From Nymphaea colorata (taxonomy: Eukaryota; Streptophyta; Magnoliopsida; Nymphaeales; Nymphaeaceae), in assembly GCF_008831285.2 (NCBI RefSeq), contig NW_022205282.1, forward strand, positions 1-34,792: DNA of 34,792 bases, given 5' to 3'. Positions within the stretch are counted from its first letter, which is position 1. Each line of letters opens with the position of its first letter. Both the position numbers and the translations under genes were made by a program. Of this stretch, positions 19,233 to 28,913 are shown piece by piece. A model generated the notes under the pieces. It saw nothing but the letters and a program-made list of their open reading frames with translations. It did not search any database and was not told where the DNA came from.

Positions 19233-21899
19233 TCACGGCAAATCCTCATCGTCAGAATCCTCCTGTTCCTCCTGCTCCTTGTCCTGCTTCACCTCGAGGA
19301 TGTTCCTATCACTGGGGACGCTGAGCAGCAGTTGGTAGATGGCCATGAGTGCGCGGCTGAGCGTGCTGGTGTGCACTGACCATTCCAGGTTGAAGTGGTA
19401 CTTCCTGCAGGTCTCTTCGGGGATGAGGAACCGTTCCCTGCACTCGGAGAGCCAGTCCACTATTTCCTTGACCGACCGTCCGTAGGAGAAGATGACAGGG
19501 TCGAACTAGATCCGCAATATCTACGCCAATCTTTCCTTTGACTTCCTTTAGAATGAGCTGTATTCTGAATTTTTTTTATCCAATGCCTTTTCAGGCTACT
19601 ATAGGTACTCCTTGATGGATCCAAGGCCTTCCTCTTCCACGATGATCCTCAAAAGCGAGTAGAGGATGACTTGGTTCAGCTGTTTCACCTTGGGGTAGTA
19701 TTGTCTGCCCTTCAGGCACATCCTCACCACGGCCGCCAGAGCGACGAATCTCAGTGGGATGAAGAATAGCCCGAAGAAGATGCAGAGGAGGACGAGGAAG
19801 AGCCATTTTGTCTTTCGGTGGTGGTACCAGCAGAATAGGTTCTTCGCCTTCTCGCACAGAGTCACGAACTAAGTCAGTATCAATTGTCCCCGCAGCAGCA
19901 CTTACTGCAGCCTGTTGTATTTCTCCAGGATATTCCTTTTCTTTTTGGTCCTCTGTATATCAAATGCGATACCATATTGAACTCCTCCAGAAACTTCCTT
20001 TTTTCTTCTCCTTTCCTGAGTGCCACTTTGAATCTCGGTTGGGATACAATCCGTTCGTGGATTGCGTTTTCGATGGATTTCAATCTTTGGTGGGAGTAGA
20101 GGTAGGAGAGGAGGTCGCGGAGGTAGTTGGAGGCGGTGGGGTGGAGGGCGGCGAGGAGGAGGCAGGTGAGGGCGAGGCAGTACTGGAGGATGTTGTTGGC
20201 GTCGAAGAAGATGATGCAGAGGAACAGGAAGCAGTAGAAGAGGAAGGAACGCAGGGGGTATTAGAAATTGCGTAAGTCTGAAACCCAACGCATCCATTGC
20301 TAGACCGAATAGATGATGCGCTTGGCTCGGTTACGCTGGATGCGGAACTATTCTCGTGAGAACTCAGTGGGAGGCAAAATTCCTTCAAACCGATCCGAAA
20401 TATCTCCCGCGCAATACGCCTTCCACGAGGTAAGCGAAAAGTACTCCAGCCTAATCGAATAATTGCACTGTTTCGATTCCAGGATATGGCTCCTAATGTC
20501 GGGGGTTTTCCTCTTCGGTCTATCGTTCAGTAGCTGGTCGTATATGGACTGTACTGGAATGACGAAATCTATGCTTTTTTCACTGCTCAGAGTGATTATA
20601 CCTGTCTATTTTTACTCCACGATCTAGGCCTAGTACCTACCGTAGTTACTCAGGATTGGCAATTGGAGGAAAACCCCACTATCGATGGCCATTGTGAAGG
20701 AGTATCTTCATAGATGATGGTATACGTTTCGTCCTAGTGGACCAATTTTACGCTTAGTCTCTGAGCTGGTCGTTTTTCAGGTTCTACCATAAACTTATTC
20801 TTCTTGTTGCTGAGGTAGACCCCGACGAAGTTGTGGGCGCTCCTCTGGCCCTTCTCGCATACTTCCTTCAGGATGGAGACGAGGTTGAGGTAATCTTCCC
20901 TTTCCTCTTTCGATTTCGCTCCCAAAGCGGATATTCTGATCTACATTGGCTTTGAAAGCAGGGGGTGTGATAGTTTCTGAATGGAAGAGGGAGTACGATG
21001 CGATAGTATTATTCTTCTTCGAAAGAAACTTGCAGGAACTTGAGGAAGACTATATGCTTTTGTTGGGGTTATACTTTTTCGATCATGATGAGACTGTCAT
21101 CAGTGACTGAGAATAATTTTTAGCTCCATTTTTTCTATTCTTTGAGCCATCTGCATAGGTGGTGGAGTACATGCTTTTGATGCCTTTTAGGATGGTATCT
21201 CTTTTCTTAAAATCCTAAGAATCTCTCTTAGATTTGAAGATGTTTTTTATGACGTTTGGCAATTTCGTCCCTTCTCTTTCCTTATTCTTTTCCCTCTCTT
21301 TCTATTTTTACTTTTACTTTTATTTTTCTTTCTCCTTTTATTTCTCTTTCTCCTTTTCCTTCTCTTTGCCCCTATTCTCCTCCGCCCTCTCTTCCGCTTT
21401 TTCCTTCATGGGACTGGCCACAGTAGCAAGAGTATTGCCATTACTTATCCCCGTTTCCTCCTCTTCAGACGAAGGCAGTTGCTAGATATTGCTAAAGAGT
21501 AGGTTGTAGAGGTAGTTGCGGACCTGGCTGCGGGTCTGTCCCTCTGGCCCAGTGCTCCCCGCTGTTAGGTAGACCGTGTTCACCTTCTTGAACAACAGTT
21601 ACACCTATTACAATTTTTTAGAGTTTCGCATGTGGCTCTCGATCGTCAAGTCCTTCAGTCCCATCTTTTGGTGGATCTGCATAAATACGGCAGTACTTCC
21701 TCGCTGAATCGCATTATCTCGCTAAACTTCTTCTTAACTGTTTCCTTGTTGCGATCGGTGATGACATCAAGTACGAATCTCTGGATGGATGTGGGTGTAC
21801 GTTGTGATGCAGGTAATTTTTTTCGAGTTCGGCCACGGTGATCTTGAGGAAGTGGCTATTGAGGAACTCCTCGCGAGTGATGCGTGGGCCTGTGTACAT
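19233..21899 (-). CDS. Multi-domain membrane protein: PH-like domain plus MCTP-type C-terminal membrane region
   Basis: 848 aa over seven exons, all six introns 20 nt. The N-terminal region (HNRFVLDVITDRN, KKKFSEIMRFSEEIHQKMGL) may be a PX-like fold. Next comes an acidic linker and a Lys-Glu repeat tract. A PH-like domain follows (IWLKEEKKWSEKLFSVTDDS, KHIVFLKFLQVSFEEEEYYR, ending SKEEREDYLNLVSILKEV), then a beta-rich region. The C-terminal third matches the MCTP C-terminal (PRT_C) layout: RNRAKRIIYSVEQWMRWVSD, a paired helix (FLFYCFLFLCIIFFDANN), the KYNRLQEVLLRGQLILTEF helix and a second pair ending FIPLRFVALAAVVRM. The tail is acidic (EEQEDSDDEDLP). MCTPs tether ER and plasma membrane through C2 domains; here no C2 is evident. 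The gene stops at TGA 19233-19235. Confidence 0.85.
19953..19972 (-). other. 20-nt intron (MCTP-like, sixth)
   Basis: Minus-strand gtatcgcatttgatatacag. It joins ...KFLEEFNM to RTKKKRNILEKYNRLQ. Confidence 0.9.
20706..20725 (-). other. 20-nt intron (MCTP-like, fifth)
   Basis: Minus-strand gtataccatcatctatgaag. It joins ...SVKLVHEDE to TYSFTMAIDSG. It is the only intron in the window ending AAG instead of CAG/TAG. It contains an in-frame TGA if retained. Confidence 0.87.
20977..20996 (-). other. 20-nt intron (MCTP-like, fourth)
   Basis: Minus-strand gtactccctcttccattcag. It joins ...FEEEEYYRI to KLSHPLLSKPMEIRIS inside the PH-like domain. Confidence 0.9.
21151..21170 (-). other. 20-nt intron (MCTP-like, third)
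   Basis: Minus-strand gtactccaccacctatgcag. It joins ...DTILKGIKSI to WLKEEKKWSEKLFSV at the start of the PH-like domain. Confidence 0.87.
21270..21375 (-). repeat. Lys-Glu (KE)n coding tract
   Basis: Plus strand is a TC/TTTA-rich low-complexity run. On the coding (minus) strand it encodes about twenty alternating Lys-Glu pairs inside the MCTP-like gene. The Glu codons are a mixture of GAG, GAA, TAA and TAG, so the tract is only regular at the protein level under the UAR = Glu code. Likely a long charged single alpha-helix. Confidence 0.85.
21677..21696 (-). other. 20-nt intron (MCTP-like, second)
   Basis: Minus-strand gtactgccgtatttatgcag. It joins ...EIMRFSEE to IHQKMGLKDLTIESH. Confidence 0.88.
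21781..21800 (-). other. 20-nt intron (MCTP-like, first)
   Basis: Minus-strand gtacacccacatccatccag. It joins ...EKNYLHHN to RFVLDVITDRNKETV. Confidence 0.88.
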
Positions 21900-22069
21900 A
21901 AATATGCAATATAATCATAAAATGACAGAAAAAGGAGTTGGATGGAATCACAACAAAAAATCGTCATTTTTGGCTGCCCTTATAAAGCTTTCTGGATGGT
22001 AGGTGGGGTATGTTGGCGGATCGGTATATTTGTGGTGGTATTATTATATTGATTTTAGTACTAAACTAT

Positions 22070-22588
22070 ATGCGTTTGAACCCGCGTCGCTAATAATTCT
22101 TCTTCAGTTCGGACCAAAACCCCTCGAAGAGCAAAATCCCCAAGACCTGCATAACTATCTCCACATCCAGGGACCGTTCCCCCCTCAAGGAGCTCCGTTC
22201 CATCCACACAAACATAAAATCTGTGAATCTATTCCTGAACTACCCTTCCTGCGAGGGCGGAGAGAGGGCGGAGATGGCGCTGGAGCAATGCAGGAACGAG
22301 CTCAACCGGAAGAATGAAGCCCTGGCGAAGAAGATAGAGGAGAAGGAGGAGAAGATAGAGCAGTTGCGGGCCAGTTTTCGGCAAATCCAGCGAAGTCATT
22401 CTAAGGATTTGGTGTAGAGGTCTCAGGAATAGGTGAAGAAAAAGACGAAAGAGAAGAGTGCGTATACCCATGAGCCGAAATAGGCAGAGAACGTTCAGTC
22501 AACTCCTCATAGCAAGTTGTCGCCCTCTCTGTCGCTGCTTTCGACCAATATGAGCAAGTTCAAATTGTTCTCCCCTGTGACGCAATGA
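22070..22588 (+). CDS. Coiled-coil protein, unknown
   Basis: 172 aa from ATG 22070 (MRLNPRREEFFFSSDQ, with two consecutive TAA as Glu) to TGA 22586-22588. A basic, Ser-rich N-terminus precedes a clear coiled coil of about 60 residues (MALEQCRNELNRKNEALAKK, then EEKEEKIEQLRASFRQIQRS) and a polar Ser/Lys-rich tail ending KFKLFSPVTQ. No family recognised. It is divergent from the MCTP-like gene, with 170 bp between the two start codons. Confidence 0.75.
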
Positions 22589-22670
22589 CCGCAGTTATAA
22601 TATCACTGTTTTTTGTCTTATAGGTATAAATATGACTTACTATATTGACTTGTATAATATAATAATCGGA

Positions 22671-23558
22671 ATGCAGGTGGGGGATATCGTGTTCGCTCCT
22701 CTCAAGAACGGCAAGCGTTGGCCCGGCAGGGTGGAGAGCGTGGGGGTGGTCATGCAGGTCAAGTACTTCAAGCTCAAACTCTCCCACAAGGTGCCCGCCA
22801 AGGAAGTACACCCCTTCACAACCGCACTCGCCCAGCTCTACCTCAACGAACAAGGAACCAATAAGACCTTTGCATGCGCCATCAAGACCGCGGAGAAGGC
22901 TGTTGTCGAATTGGCAGAGGCACGCAAGGTGCAAGTGGTGGACCTGTAGGCGGACGGTGAGGAGATACCTCCGGCGCTAACCGGCAGCAAGTGTCTAAAC
23001 CAGCCGGTGAAGTAGTAGTAGGACAACGTGAAGAAGGAGGAGTAGGAGTAGCGAGACAACGGCCCTTCTCTTTCCTCCTACGGCAACATCCAGGAGTACC
23101 TGATGGCCATGGACCTGCAATTGCTCATCAACGACAGTCGCAAAAACTCCCTCAGGGAATTTTCCTTCCTCTCCTCGGAGACCAAAGAAACGGTGACCGT
23201 CCACACCTACCCCAAGTTTCTCCTCTTCAACGCTCTGGAGCTGCTGCTCGTGCTGGCCTACACCGAGATACGACCCAAATAGCGATCGAACAATCAGAAG
23301 AAGGTGATGGGCATTCTCAACTCGGGGGTCATCCTGCTGGAGGACTGCGTGACGACCAAGGTGATGAGGTGGACGGAGGCGAGTCTGGTCTGTCTGAAGG
23401 CCAAGGAGTGCAACCGGACGGACCAGCAGTTTTGCAATGTTTTGGGGGATTTTCGCGTGCGGATGCAGCAGAAGTTCCAGAACTTCCTTGACGACTATAC
23501 GGAGGTCTCCAATAGGGCCAAGTGCTTCGCCTGCTTCTCCGAGCTCCTCAAGACATGA
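22671..23558 (+). CDS. PWWP-domain protein
   Basis: 295 aa, intronless. The N-terminus MQVGDIVFAPLKNGKRWPGR is the start of a PWWP domain (consensus GDLVWAKxxGxPWWPARV; the aromatic motif here reads KRWP). The domain continues through VGVVMQVKYF and the basic KLKLSHKVPAKEVHPF. PWWP domains bind methylated histone H3 (H3K36me) and DNA. An acidic linker follows (NQPVKEEEDNVKKEEEEERD, mostly TAG and GAG). The C-terminal helical region (NALELLLVLAYTEIRP, RMQQKFQNFLDDYTEVSNRA) could be an integrase-binding/TFIIS-N-like bundle. The start is placed at ATG 22671 because the domain begins there and the upstream leader is AT-rich; in-frame ATG 22632 is possible. The gene ends TGA 23556-23558. Confidence 0.82.
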
Positions 23559-23791
23559 TCATCATCTACTTTTTATCTACTATCTTCTATCTATAACCAC
23601 ATCATCATCATATTCACAAAGTGTATTGAACATTGTTTCATCTCATCTTCACCCATTCATTCCATTCCACTCCATTCCACCACACTCCAAGTCCATTTTC
23701 CATCTATTGTTGAATTCTAATTCATGGTTGTATTTCTATTATTCCTTGGTCTAAGTGCAAATGGGATGATGGATGAAAAGTTAAATATAAA

Positions 23792-25116
23792 TCAATCAAA
23801 GCTTCCACGCATGAGTCTATCATCATCGGTTGTCACTCTAAGATAGCATAAAAATTACGATGACTTGCCGCTGCTCTCACGTAGAAAGGGACACATCAGT
23901 GCCTACTCCGCACTGTACCGATCCTCCACTGAAAAGGAGAGACATTTCTTCAGGAAAGATAGGCAATTCTAACCGTATAGCTCTACGATGCCGCCCTCGT
24001 TCAGGTCGATCTTGGCGGACTGGTTCCTCAGGCAAGTTTACTCATAGGTTTTTCCCTTGATGGGGTTGCTGCCCATGAGGATGAGGTGTGCGATGATGCC
24101 GAAGCTGAACATGTCGCATTTTTCGCTGTATCTTTTGCGGAAGACTTCGGGAGCCATATAGCCAACGGTTCCGCACTTGGTGAGGCAGTTTATTTTCCCC
24201 TTTTCCGTCATTTGAAGCGAGAGGCCGAAATCGATGATCTTCATCTGGTAGGTATGGATATCGACGATGATGTTCTGCGGTTTGATATCGCGATGCATGA
24301 TGTTGCTCTCGTGGCACTCCCTGATCCCCATCAAAATATTCCGCAGCAAGTATTTTCTATCTGATACAGAGAGGTCCAACTGCATGCGGATGAGGCTCAT
24401 CAGGTCCACGCCGGGCAGGTACTCCATCAGAAGGACGTACTCTTCGTTGGTTTCATGAAACTCTCTGAACTGATAGATGTAGTTGCTTTCCTGTAGGAAG
24501 GACAAAATTCTTTTTTCCTAGGCGAGCATGGCGATGGTGGCGGGGTTGGCGTTGGCCTTGCTGACCATCTTGGCTGCGAACTCTTCTCCGGTGGTGGTTT
24601 CGCGGACCCTGTAGACCTTGGCGAAGGAGCCTTCTCCGAGTTCTTCCAGGATTTAAAAGTCCTGATGGAAGTTTAGAAGAACTGAGCTTCTGGCCAGTTT
24701 CGACCGTTGCTCCTTCCAAAAGTCCAAGGAGGAGAAGTAGAAGTGGGAGGCCTCGGTACCGTTGGAGATCACCAGCAGGTAACGGTTTTACTTCAATTCC
24801 TGCCACTGCAGGTAGGTGTTTTGCAAAGAACAGTACCCAAGGTAATCGTCTGTTACGGGGTCCTGCGTTAAAAATGAGTTACGTCGAAGTAGTAGAGAGT
24901 GTCTCCCTGGAGAGCAAGGAAGCGTGTGGTCTAAATCCCGAGCATCTTTCCCAGTTTGGTATACTCGTATCTTTTTGAAAGTTGATCGGAGGGCGCCTGT
25001 CCCTGCGTTCTCTCCTTGACCCACAGGCCCTGCTTCTTTCCGAAGGAGGTCGACCGTAGCAGTTCTGGCACCTACCCGACCACCTCCAGTTCAACAGCAT
25101 GCGAGGAACCGATCAT
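23792..25116 (-). CDS. Protein kinase with N-terminal PH domain
   Basis: 434 aa after one 20-nt intron. The PH-like domain comes first: FGKKQGLWVKERTQGQ, TTRFLALQGDTLYYFDDPVT (spliced), ENRYLLVISNGTEASHFYFS, ending SLDFWKEQRSKLARS. The kinase follows: glycine loop LGEGSFAKVYRV, lysine EFAAKMVSK, alphaC Glu in AEEKRIL, hinge LLMEYLPG, catalytic loop HRDIKPQN, DFGLSL, GTVGYMAPEV and the terminal R in EDRYSAEEALMCPF. In SAEEAL a TAG encodes a Glu that is usual in this subdomain. All catalytic residues are intact, so it should be active on Ser/Thr. The layout recalls Akt-like or ciliate-specific PH kinases, but without the AGC hydrophobic motif. Start ATG 25116 (MIGSSHAVELEVVGE); the frame stays open upstream to about 25371. 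Confidence 0.9.
24863..24882 (-). other. 20-nt intron (PH-kinase)
   Basis: Minus-strand gtaactcatttttaacgcag. It joins ...QGDTLYYFD to DPVTDDYLGYCSL inside the PH domain. Confidence 0.9.
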
Positions 25117-26067
25117 TCCAGGTGAATCACGCTCCACTAAACATTATAACTTTCCAAGAATAAAATTATCGCCTAAGCGACCTCTCTGCAACTGTAATTC
25201 TTCATCTAAGCATGGAAGTGCATGGCTAAGGGAGTACGCTGGCGGTATGTCCTGCCCCTGCGGGAAAAGCACTGACGGTAAGCGTTATTTTTTAATTTTT
25301 GTTCTGGGTTGGTGTTGACTTATGCTATTTTTAGAGGGGACGGCAAAAAATATATTTAGTGCAGCGATCATGGAAGGAAAAAGGGTCAGAAATGAATGGG
25401 GGCCATTTCGCACTGCCCGATTCCGCGGACTTAGGGTTTCGGCATATCGGGAAAAAGAGTTGAAAAAGGGGGTTTTTAAAAATTAAATCAATCCATCGTA
25501 ATATTTTAAAGGCAAACAAAAAATTAGGCGTTGGGAAAGCTATCAAAAAACAATCCTGACAAATGGGACGGTACGATGCTCCTGGGCCCAATACCTCATT
25601 TTGGAGAGGGGAAAAAGATGTTACTTACGTATAGCATTTTTTGGTGGGAAATGATGTTCTTGCCGAAAAAGGGCGTTTTTGTTTCCTATTTGCCTTTGGC
25701 CGTCCTCGGTGGGCAAGATTGGGTAGGTTGGTATGGGTAGATTATCATGTGCTGTTTACATTGAAGGTAAGTTCCCTATGAATCGGGGTAATATTTTCGC
25801 TGGGGTGGGGGAAATGACGTGGGGAAGGGTGGGATGAATGATGGGGGGATTCATGGGTCATCGAGGATGGGGATAGGGTGGAGAAGAAGGTAGGGATTGC
25901 ATTCTTCGTGGAGATCCGATTAATATTCCAATTTTTGACTATGACGTTAATATTCTTCATATCCTTCTCTTTTTCTTCTAAAAGCATTTCTTCTATTTAC
26001 CCTTCCACAATTTAATGACGGTACCGCCCCTATCTTTGATTATTGGGTTCCCCATATAATTTTATTC
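25117..26067. other. Long intergenic region (about 950 bp) between divergent signalling genes
   Basis: Largest gap in the window; it must hold the promoters of the PH-kinase (-) and the cyclic-nucleotide-binding-like gene (+). Two frames are open under the UGA-only code: plus 25370-25654 (94 aa, Lys/Arg-rich, MEGKRVRNEWGPFRTARF) and minus 25745-25987 (80 aa, MLLEEKEKDMKNINVIVKNW then His/Pro/Ser-rich). Neither has homology or a convincing leader, and with only one stop codon such lengths arise by chance. Plus-strand 25795-25880 is rich in GGGG runs that could form a quadruplex. No tRNA or other RNA gene was recognised. Confidence 0.5.
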
Positions 26068-27329
26068 ATGAGGGAACATCTTAGCAACGAGCATATCTCG
26101 CAGATCATAGAAACTCCCTACGAAAGTCGCACCCATTCGGACCATCGAAGCCTGATACAGATTATCGCGAATAGTGTACCCCATTGCTCTGCGGAAAATG
26201 CGAAAAAACTTTCATTTTTTATTGATGATCTACGTCCTGATCAAGGTATCCCTCGTTTTACTCAGAACCGCCAATATAGAGTATTCTTCTGGTGAGATCT
26301 GATAAAAATAGCGAAATTTTCCATCACATGGTCTACCATCACCAGCCCTCAATATCCTCCGCCCTGGCTCAATCCTCCCTCACGCTCATCATAACCAGTA
26401 AGGACCTGCGCAAGAGCGAGCACATGGCAAGCAGCATCGAATAGTAGATAAAATGCCTCCAAAACAGCGATTACCTTTCCTAAGTCCCTCGGAAAAGATT
26501 CTACTCGGTGATAAAGCAAGCCTAGATCATGCTGCTCTCCTACGGATAGCACGTCTACTCCGAGAGCGAGTAATCCAGCGATATCTTCTTCGCGAGGAAG
26601 GGCTAGTTTTGCTACGAGATCAAGAGCCAAGACTAGGAAAAACATGTAGAGATCTTTAGATTCAAAGATGGCCATTTGTTCGGTCAGACGGCCTTCGAGA
26701 GCAAGGACTTGGGAGAGGGGGAAGAGAATGAAGAAGTTTTCAATCTCACGCGACCCAAGAGTAACCTAGCAGTCCGGTGCAAGAGTAGCAAAGGGATCGT
26801 CTACCGCTTCAGTCGGGAGTTCTTCTCGTCTCACTTGTACAGGTACTGCTAATCCGCCCTAAAGGCCAATACTGATCGACTTACCACCCTCCTGACCTAG
26901 AGAACCAACCATGTGGAAGAGCATCGTAAGTCTAATTGCAAACTACTTGCTCAAAAAATACCAAGGTCGCTATCCATGTAGCTCCAAGCTTTAAGAGATG
27001 AGAAAGCAGCCTCATCGCGTAAGAACATGATTCCCAAGGAGCCTTAGCCCATCCTGGACATCAGTGAAAAAAGTTACGATTACCGTACTCTTAAAAACGA
27101 CCAGCCAATCCGAAACAAGTTGTATACGAAGGCCTAGCTGGCTAAGCTTTCCTTCAATCCCTAAAAAAACGAGTCTGACCTCCTGCTATGGAAGAAATCA
27201 AAATGCCTGAAGCTGCGAGAGCTTTCGCGGCCGGTGAACGCTCCCCTATCAAAGGCGTAGACGATGTTGGAGTTCATGAAATCTACGGTTCTTTTTTAAA
27301 AGAATCGGAGGAAGCCATCTGTGCTCTGA
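26068..27329 (+). CDS. Cyclic-nucleotide-binding-like domain protein
   Basis: 413 aa after one 20-nt intron. N-terminal helices (SDHRSLIQIIANSVPHCSAE) lead into a region laid out like a cNMP-binding domain: EHVYSESEESSDIFFARKGE, FCYEIKS, EIFRFKDGHLFGQTAFESKD. It has the G-E turn and the G-x-x-F-G phosphate-binding-cassette entry, but the canonical FGE...RAA cassette is degenerate (FGQTAF, with no clear Arg-Ala-Ala). A later block (NLAVRCKSSKGIVYRFSREF) continues the barrel and helix C. The C-terminus is basic and ends KNRRKPSVL. It probably belongs to the large ciliate set of divergent cNMP-domain proteins; nucleotide binding is doubtful. The gene ends TGA 27327-27329, only 47 bp before the PP2C start. 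Confidence 0.72.
26246..26265 (+). other. 20-nt intron (cNMP-like protein)
   Basis: gtatccctcgttttactcag. It joins ...IDDLRPDQ to EPPIESILLVRSDKN. If retained, the first frame ends at TGA 26293-26295. Confidence 0.88.
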
Positions 27330-27376
27330 TTTTTCGACCACCTTAATAATTTAACGATCACATCCTCTATAACAAG

Positions 27377-28795
27377 ATGAAGAAATAGGCCAAGGGACAG
27401 CCGGTGAAGGGGGATCCGCATTTGGAAAAAGGAGACCGCGTCGGCAGACTGAGAAGCAAGGAGTTTGTCTACAGCTCGCCCAATAAAGAAAACGATCTCG
27501 GCTCTGCCAACCTCCTCTCGCCCGCATCTCCACTCTCTCCGCTATCTTCCAACCTCAACCTCACCGCCTTTCAATCCCCCTCCAGAACTACCCCCCTCGA
27601 GACTCTTGACTGTCTCCGCAGCAATAAATCCAAAGAGGCCCTTTACTAGACCAACCAGGAAGGATCATCATCCATTCTCTTTAGCGGTGTCAGCAAGGAC
27701 GGAAGGTATAGAGTAGAGTCTATCTCCTTCTAAGGGGAGGAGCTATCGAAGGCAGTTGAGTATGAGAAGAGGATTGCCATGAGCAGCATCATTTCTGCTG
27801 GTCGCGATAAAGAGAGAGGAAAAATGCCAGAGTTGTAGCCCTCTAAGATCTCCACCAAGGAGAACGGAATCGTGAAGGCCTATGCCATCAATACTCACGC
27901 AGGAACTACTCGAAATTACAACGAGGATAGGGTGAGCATCACCCTCAATATCAAAAAAAACGGAAAGAAATCTCAATTCTTTGCAGTTTACGATGGTCAC
28001 GGAGGAAGTAACTGTTGCGACTTCCTCAAGGATACCCTTCATGAGATATTGATCAGTCATAAGGACTTTCCATACGACCCAAAAAAGGCCCTCCACGATT
28101 CTATCATGGCCTGCTAGAATAAGTTTTGCTAGATGGCTAAATCGAGGCAGGGCAAGGAGGGATTGGAACGCAGTGGTTCATGCGCCTTGGTGGTGCTGCT
28201 GGTTGAGGATTACTGCTACGTTGCCAACGTAGGAGATTCGAGGGCTGTGCTCAGTACTTAGGGAGGGAAATTCGCATTCAACCTCAGCAGGGACCACAGG
28301 CCGATTGACAGCAAGGAGCAGCAGAGGATCTTTCAGAAGGGAGGGAAAATATATCGTACAGAAATGACTAAAATTGCATCAAAGAAATAATAGAAGCCAG
28401 ATGTTATCATCGGTCCGTTGCGGATATACCCCGGCAAGCTTTCAGTCTCAAGGACCATTGGCGACATCTAGGCAAAGGACGAGCAATTCGGAGGTTCGAA
28501 GGGAGTCATAACCCCTGAGCCATAGATAAAAAAATTCAGATTGACGGGTAAGGAAGATTTTATTTTGCTGTGTTGTGACGGAATATTCTAAAGGATGTAG
28601 TCGATGGAGGTGATTGATATCGCTTGGCGAGCCATGCGCAGAGAGGGGAATATCCACGAGCAGGCGGGTAGGGGAGTGGACGCGGTCATCAGAGAAGCGA
28701 TGCGGAGAAAATCAGCGGATAACCTAACCGCCATCCTGGTCGGTCTGGCCGATTTTAGGTAGAAGGGAAGTAGGGCCATTTTCCAGTCCCCGTGA
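27377..28795 (+). CDS. PP2C-type (PPM) protein phosphatase
   Basis: 472 aa, intronless. The N-terminal 165 residues are disordered and Ser/Pro-rich (FVYSSPNKENDLGSANLLSP). The PPM domain then runs: HAGTTRNYNEDRVSI (metal Glu/Asp), FFAVYDGHGGSNCCDFLKD (DGHGG metal site), VANVGDSRAVLS, LSRDHRPIDSKEQQRI, LSVSRTIGDIEAKDEQFGG, FILLCCDGIFERMESMEVID and the final KSADNLTAILVGL (DN metal site). TAG in GDIEAKD and TAA in DGIFE read naturally as Glu. All metal-binding Asp residues are present, so a Mn/Mg-dependent Ser/Thr phosphatase is expected. The start at ATG 27377 (MKKEAKGQPVKGDPHLEKGD) is the first ATG after the upstream gene's TGA in this frame. Confidence 0.92.
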
Positions 28796-28913
28796 TTACT
28801 CTTGCATTTTATACTTCAAAATGGTAAAAAAATAATAAGCCGAGTTCTAGTGTTTTTGGGTTCATTCGGTATTTCTGTATGGAAAAAATTATCATAATAT
28901 AATAACAACCTAA

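Noticed and set aside
19869-19905. 37-nt GT...AG candidate intron in the MCTP-like gene (minus strand, gtaagtgc...gacttag)
   Set aside because: The frame reads through it as LQEVLLRGQLILTEFV, matching the MCTP helix. Removal would leave the membrane-helix frame, and the length breaks the 20-nt rule.
20080-20388. Ser/Thr/Pro-rich and Pro/Leu-rich minus-strand frames near 20.1-20.3 kb
   Set aside because: They are off-frame readings of the MCTP-like transmembrane exon; the third frame gives hydrophobic helices that match the family.
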